A DNA stretch of 64,000 nucleotides, taken from the IMG/VR virus record IMGVR_UViG_3300042907_001080, positions 217,659-281,658 of that record. One strand, given 5' to 3'. This document shows positions 63,664 through 64,000 of the stretch, in pieces. The notes beneath the pieces were generated by a model that had not been told where the DNA came from, did not search any database, and was given only the letters and a program-made list of their open reading frames with translations. This DNA is from a virus. The number at the start of each line of letters is the position of its first letter. Position 1 is the stretch's first letter. A program made the translations under genes and the position numbers.

Positions 63664-64000
63664 TTAATTGTAGAAATAAATTCCGCTTCTGGAATACGGG
63701 TATGCGTGTTTTTACTACCCAAAACTACAACAATCTTTCTTCCAACGTCAGTGTCCATCATCAAAACTATGCAACCGCCCGATGCATTAATAAACCCAGT
63801 TTTACTGACTACAAAATCGTGACGCTTGCCTATGATAGGATTGGTGTTTCGAAACACCAGCCATTTCTTTTTAATTTTTATTTTAATATTACTAGTGCGT
63901 GAAGCCAGTATTATTTCTGGATATTTTGCAGCTTCGATAACAATCTTAACTAATTCTTCAGCAGTACTAACATTCATTACACTAAGTCCGCTAGCTTCGA
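63660..64000 (-). CDS. D-alanyl-D-alanine carboxypeptidase (peptidase S11), C-terminal part, truncated by window edge
   Basis: The reading frame is open to position 64000. The ATG at 63977 is not the true start because upstream codons read EASGLSV, matching the SGLS motif of the PBP5/S11 family. Also present: STAEELVKIVIEAA, NTNPIIGK, the KTG triad motif in VSKTGFINASGGCIVLMM, IVVVLGS and an Arg region (HTRIPEAEF). The family trims the pentapeptide of peptidoglycan. Next to a lysis-type cassette it probably acts in cell-wall degradation or remodelling. Confidence 0.82.
   Translation of the reverse strand, partial: EASGLSVMNVSTAEELVKIVIEAAKYPEIILASRTSNIKIKIKKKWLVFRNTNPIIGKRHDFVVSKTGFINASGGCIVLMMDTDVGRKIVVVLGSKNTHTRIPEAEFISTIN

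Noticed and set aside
1-64000. CRISPR array, integrase, transposase or attachment site
   Set aside because: No regularly spaced repeats, recombinase motifs or tRNA-bordering direct repeats were seen.

Overview
The window looks like part of a large, AT-rich, T4-like marine myovirus. Evidence: T4-type late promoter motifs (TATAAATA-like), very tight gene packing with ATGA and overlapping junctions, many small phage orphan genes, tail-fibre-type genes, uvsE, thyX, kdsA and clpP-like genes, and a tRNA array with at least one tRNA for all 20 amino acids. No integrase, insertion sequence, CRISPR array or host housekeeping operon is visible. The host cannot be named from the sequence. Perfect TTGACA-17-TATAAT promoters imply a sigma70-type host RNA polymerase.

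Layout. (1) 1-12.5 kb, almost all minus strand: superoxide dismutase fragment, UV endonuclease, glycosyltransferase, KdsA, QueD-like enzyme, two paralogous fibre-like proteins, conserved phage proteins, ThyX, a histone-H1-like protein and an odd 109-nt tRNA-like gene. (2) 12.5-44.9 kb: an accessory metabolic island in alternating strand blocks. It holds 13 radical-SAM proteins interleaved with nine 2-oxoglutarate/Fe(II) oxygenase-like proteins, two methyltransferase-like proteins, an epimerase, two short dehydrogenases, a PP-loop ATPase, an SGNH hydrolase-like protein, two glycosyltransferase-like paralogues, a PLP-enzyme-like protein, an amidinotransferase and a cold-shock/glutathione-peroxidase fusion. 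(3) 44.9-49.4 kb: tail-fibre-like protein with 72-bp repeats, metallophosphoesterase, phage-encoded translation initiation factor IF-1, a zincin, a tenth oxygenase-like protein and an RNA polymerase omega subunit. (4) 48.3-54.6 kb: 28 tRNA genes, all minus strand and all with encoded CCA, interspersed with several unidentified structured RNAs and one antisense late gene. (5) 54.8-61.7 kb, minus: small conserved phage proteins, ClpP-like protease, DUF3307-like membrane protein, second metallophosphoesterase. (6) 61.8-64 kb: plus-strand cassette of small membrane proteins, possibly lysis-related, facing a truncated D-Ala-D-Ala carboxypeptidase.

Regulation is readable. At least eleven minus-strand sigma70 promoters, all with exact TTGACA and 17-bp spacing, serve the early-type small genes and the tRNA array. 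A separate TAAATA-type late motif sits at the island and structural gene starts. In eight cases it lies only 4-5 nt from the ATG, so transcription would start at or within the initiation codon (leaderless mRNAs). The same genome encodes IF-1 and a tRNA(CAT) with the initiator-type C1xA72 mismatch. Together these suggest a phage-modified translation-initiation programme, which is the most interesting hypothesis here, followed by the radical-SAM/oxygenase island, whose substrate is unknown.
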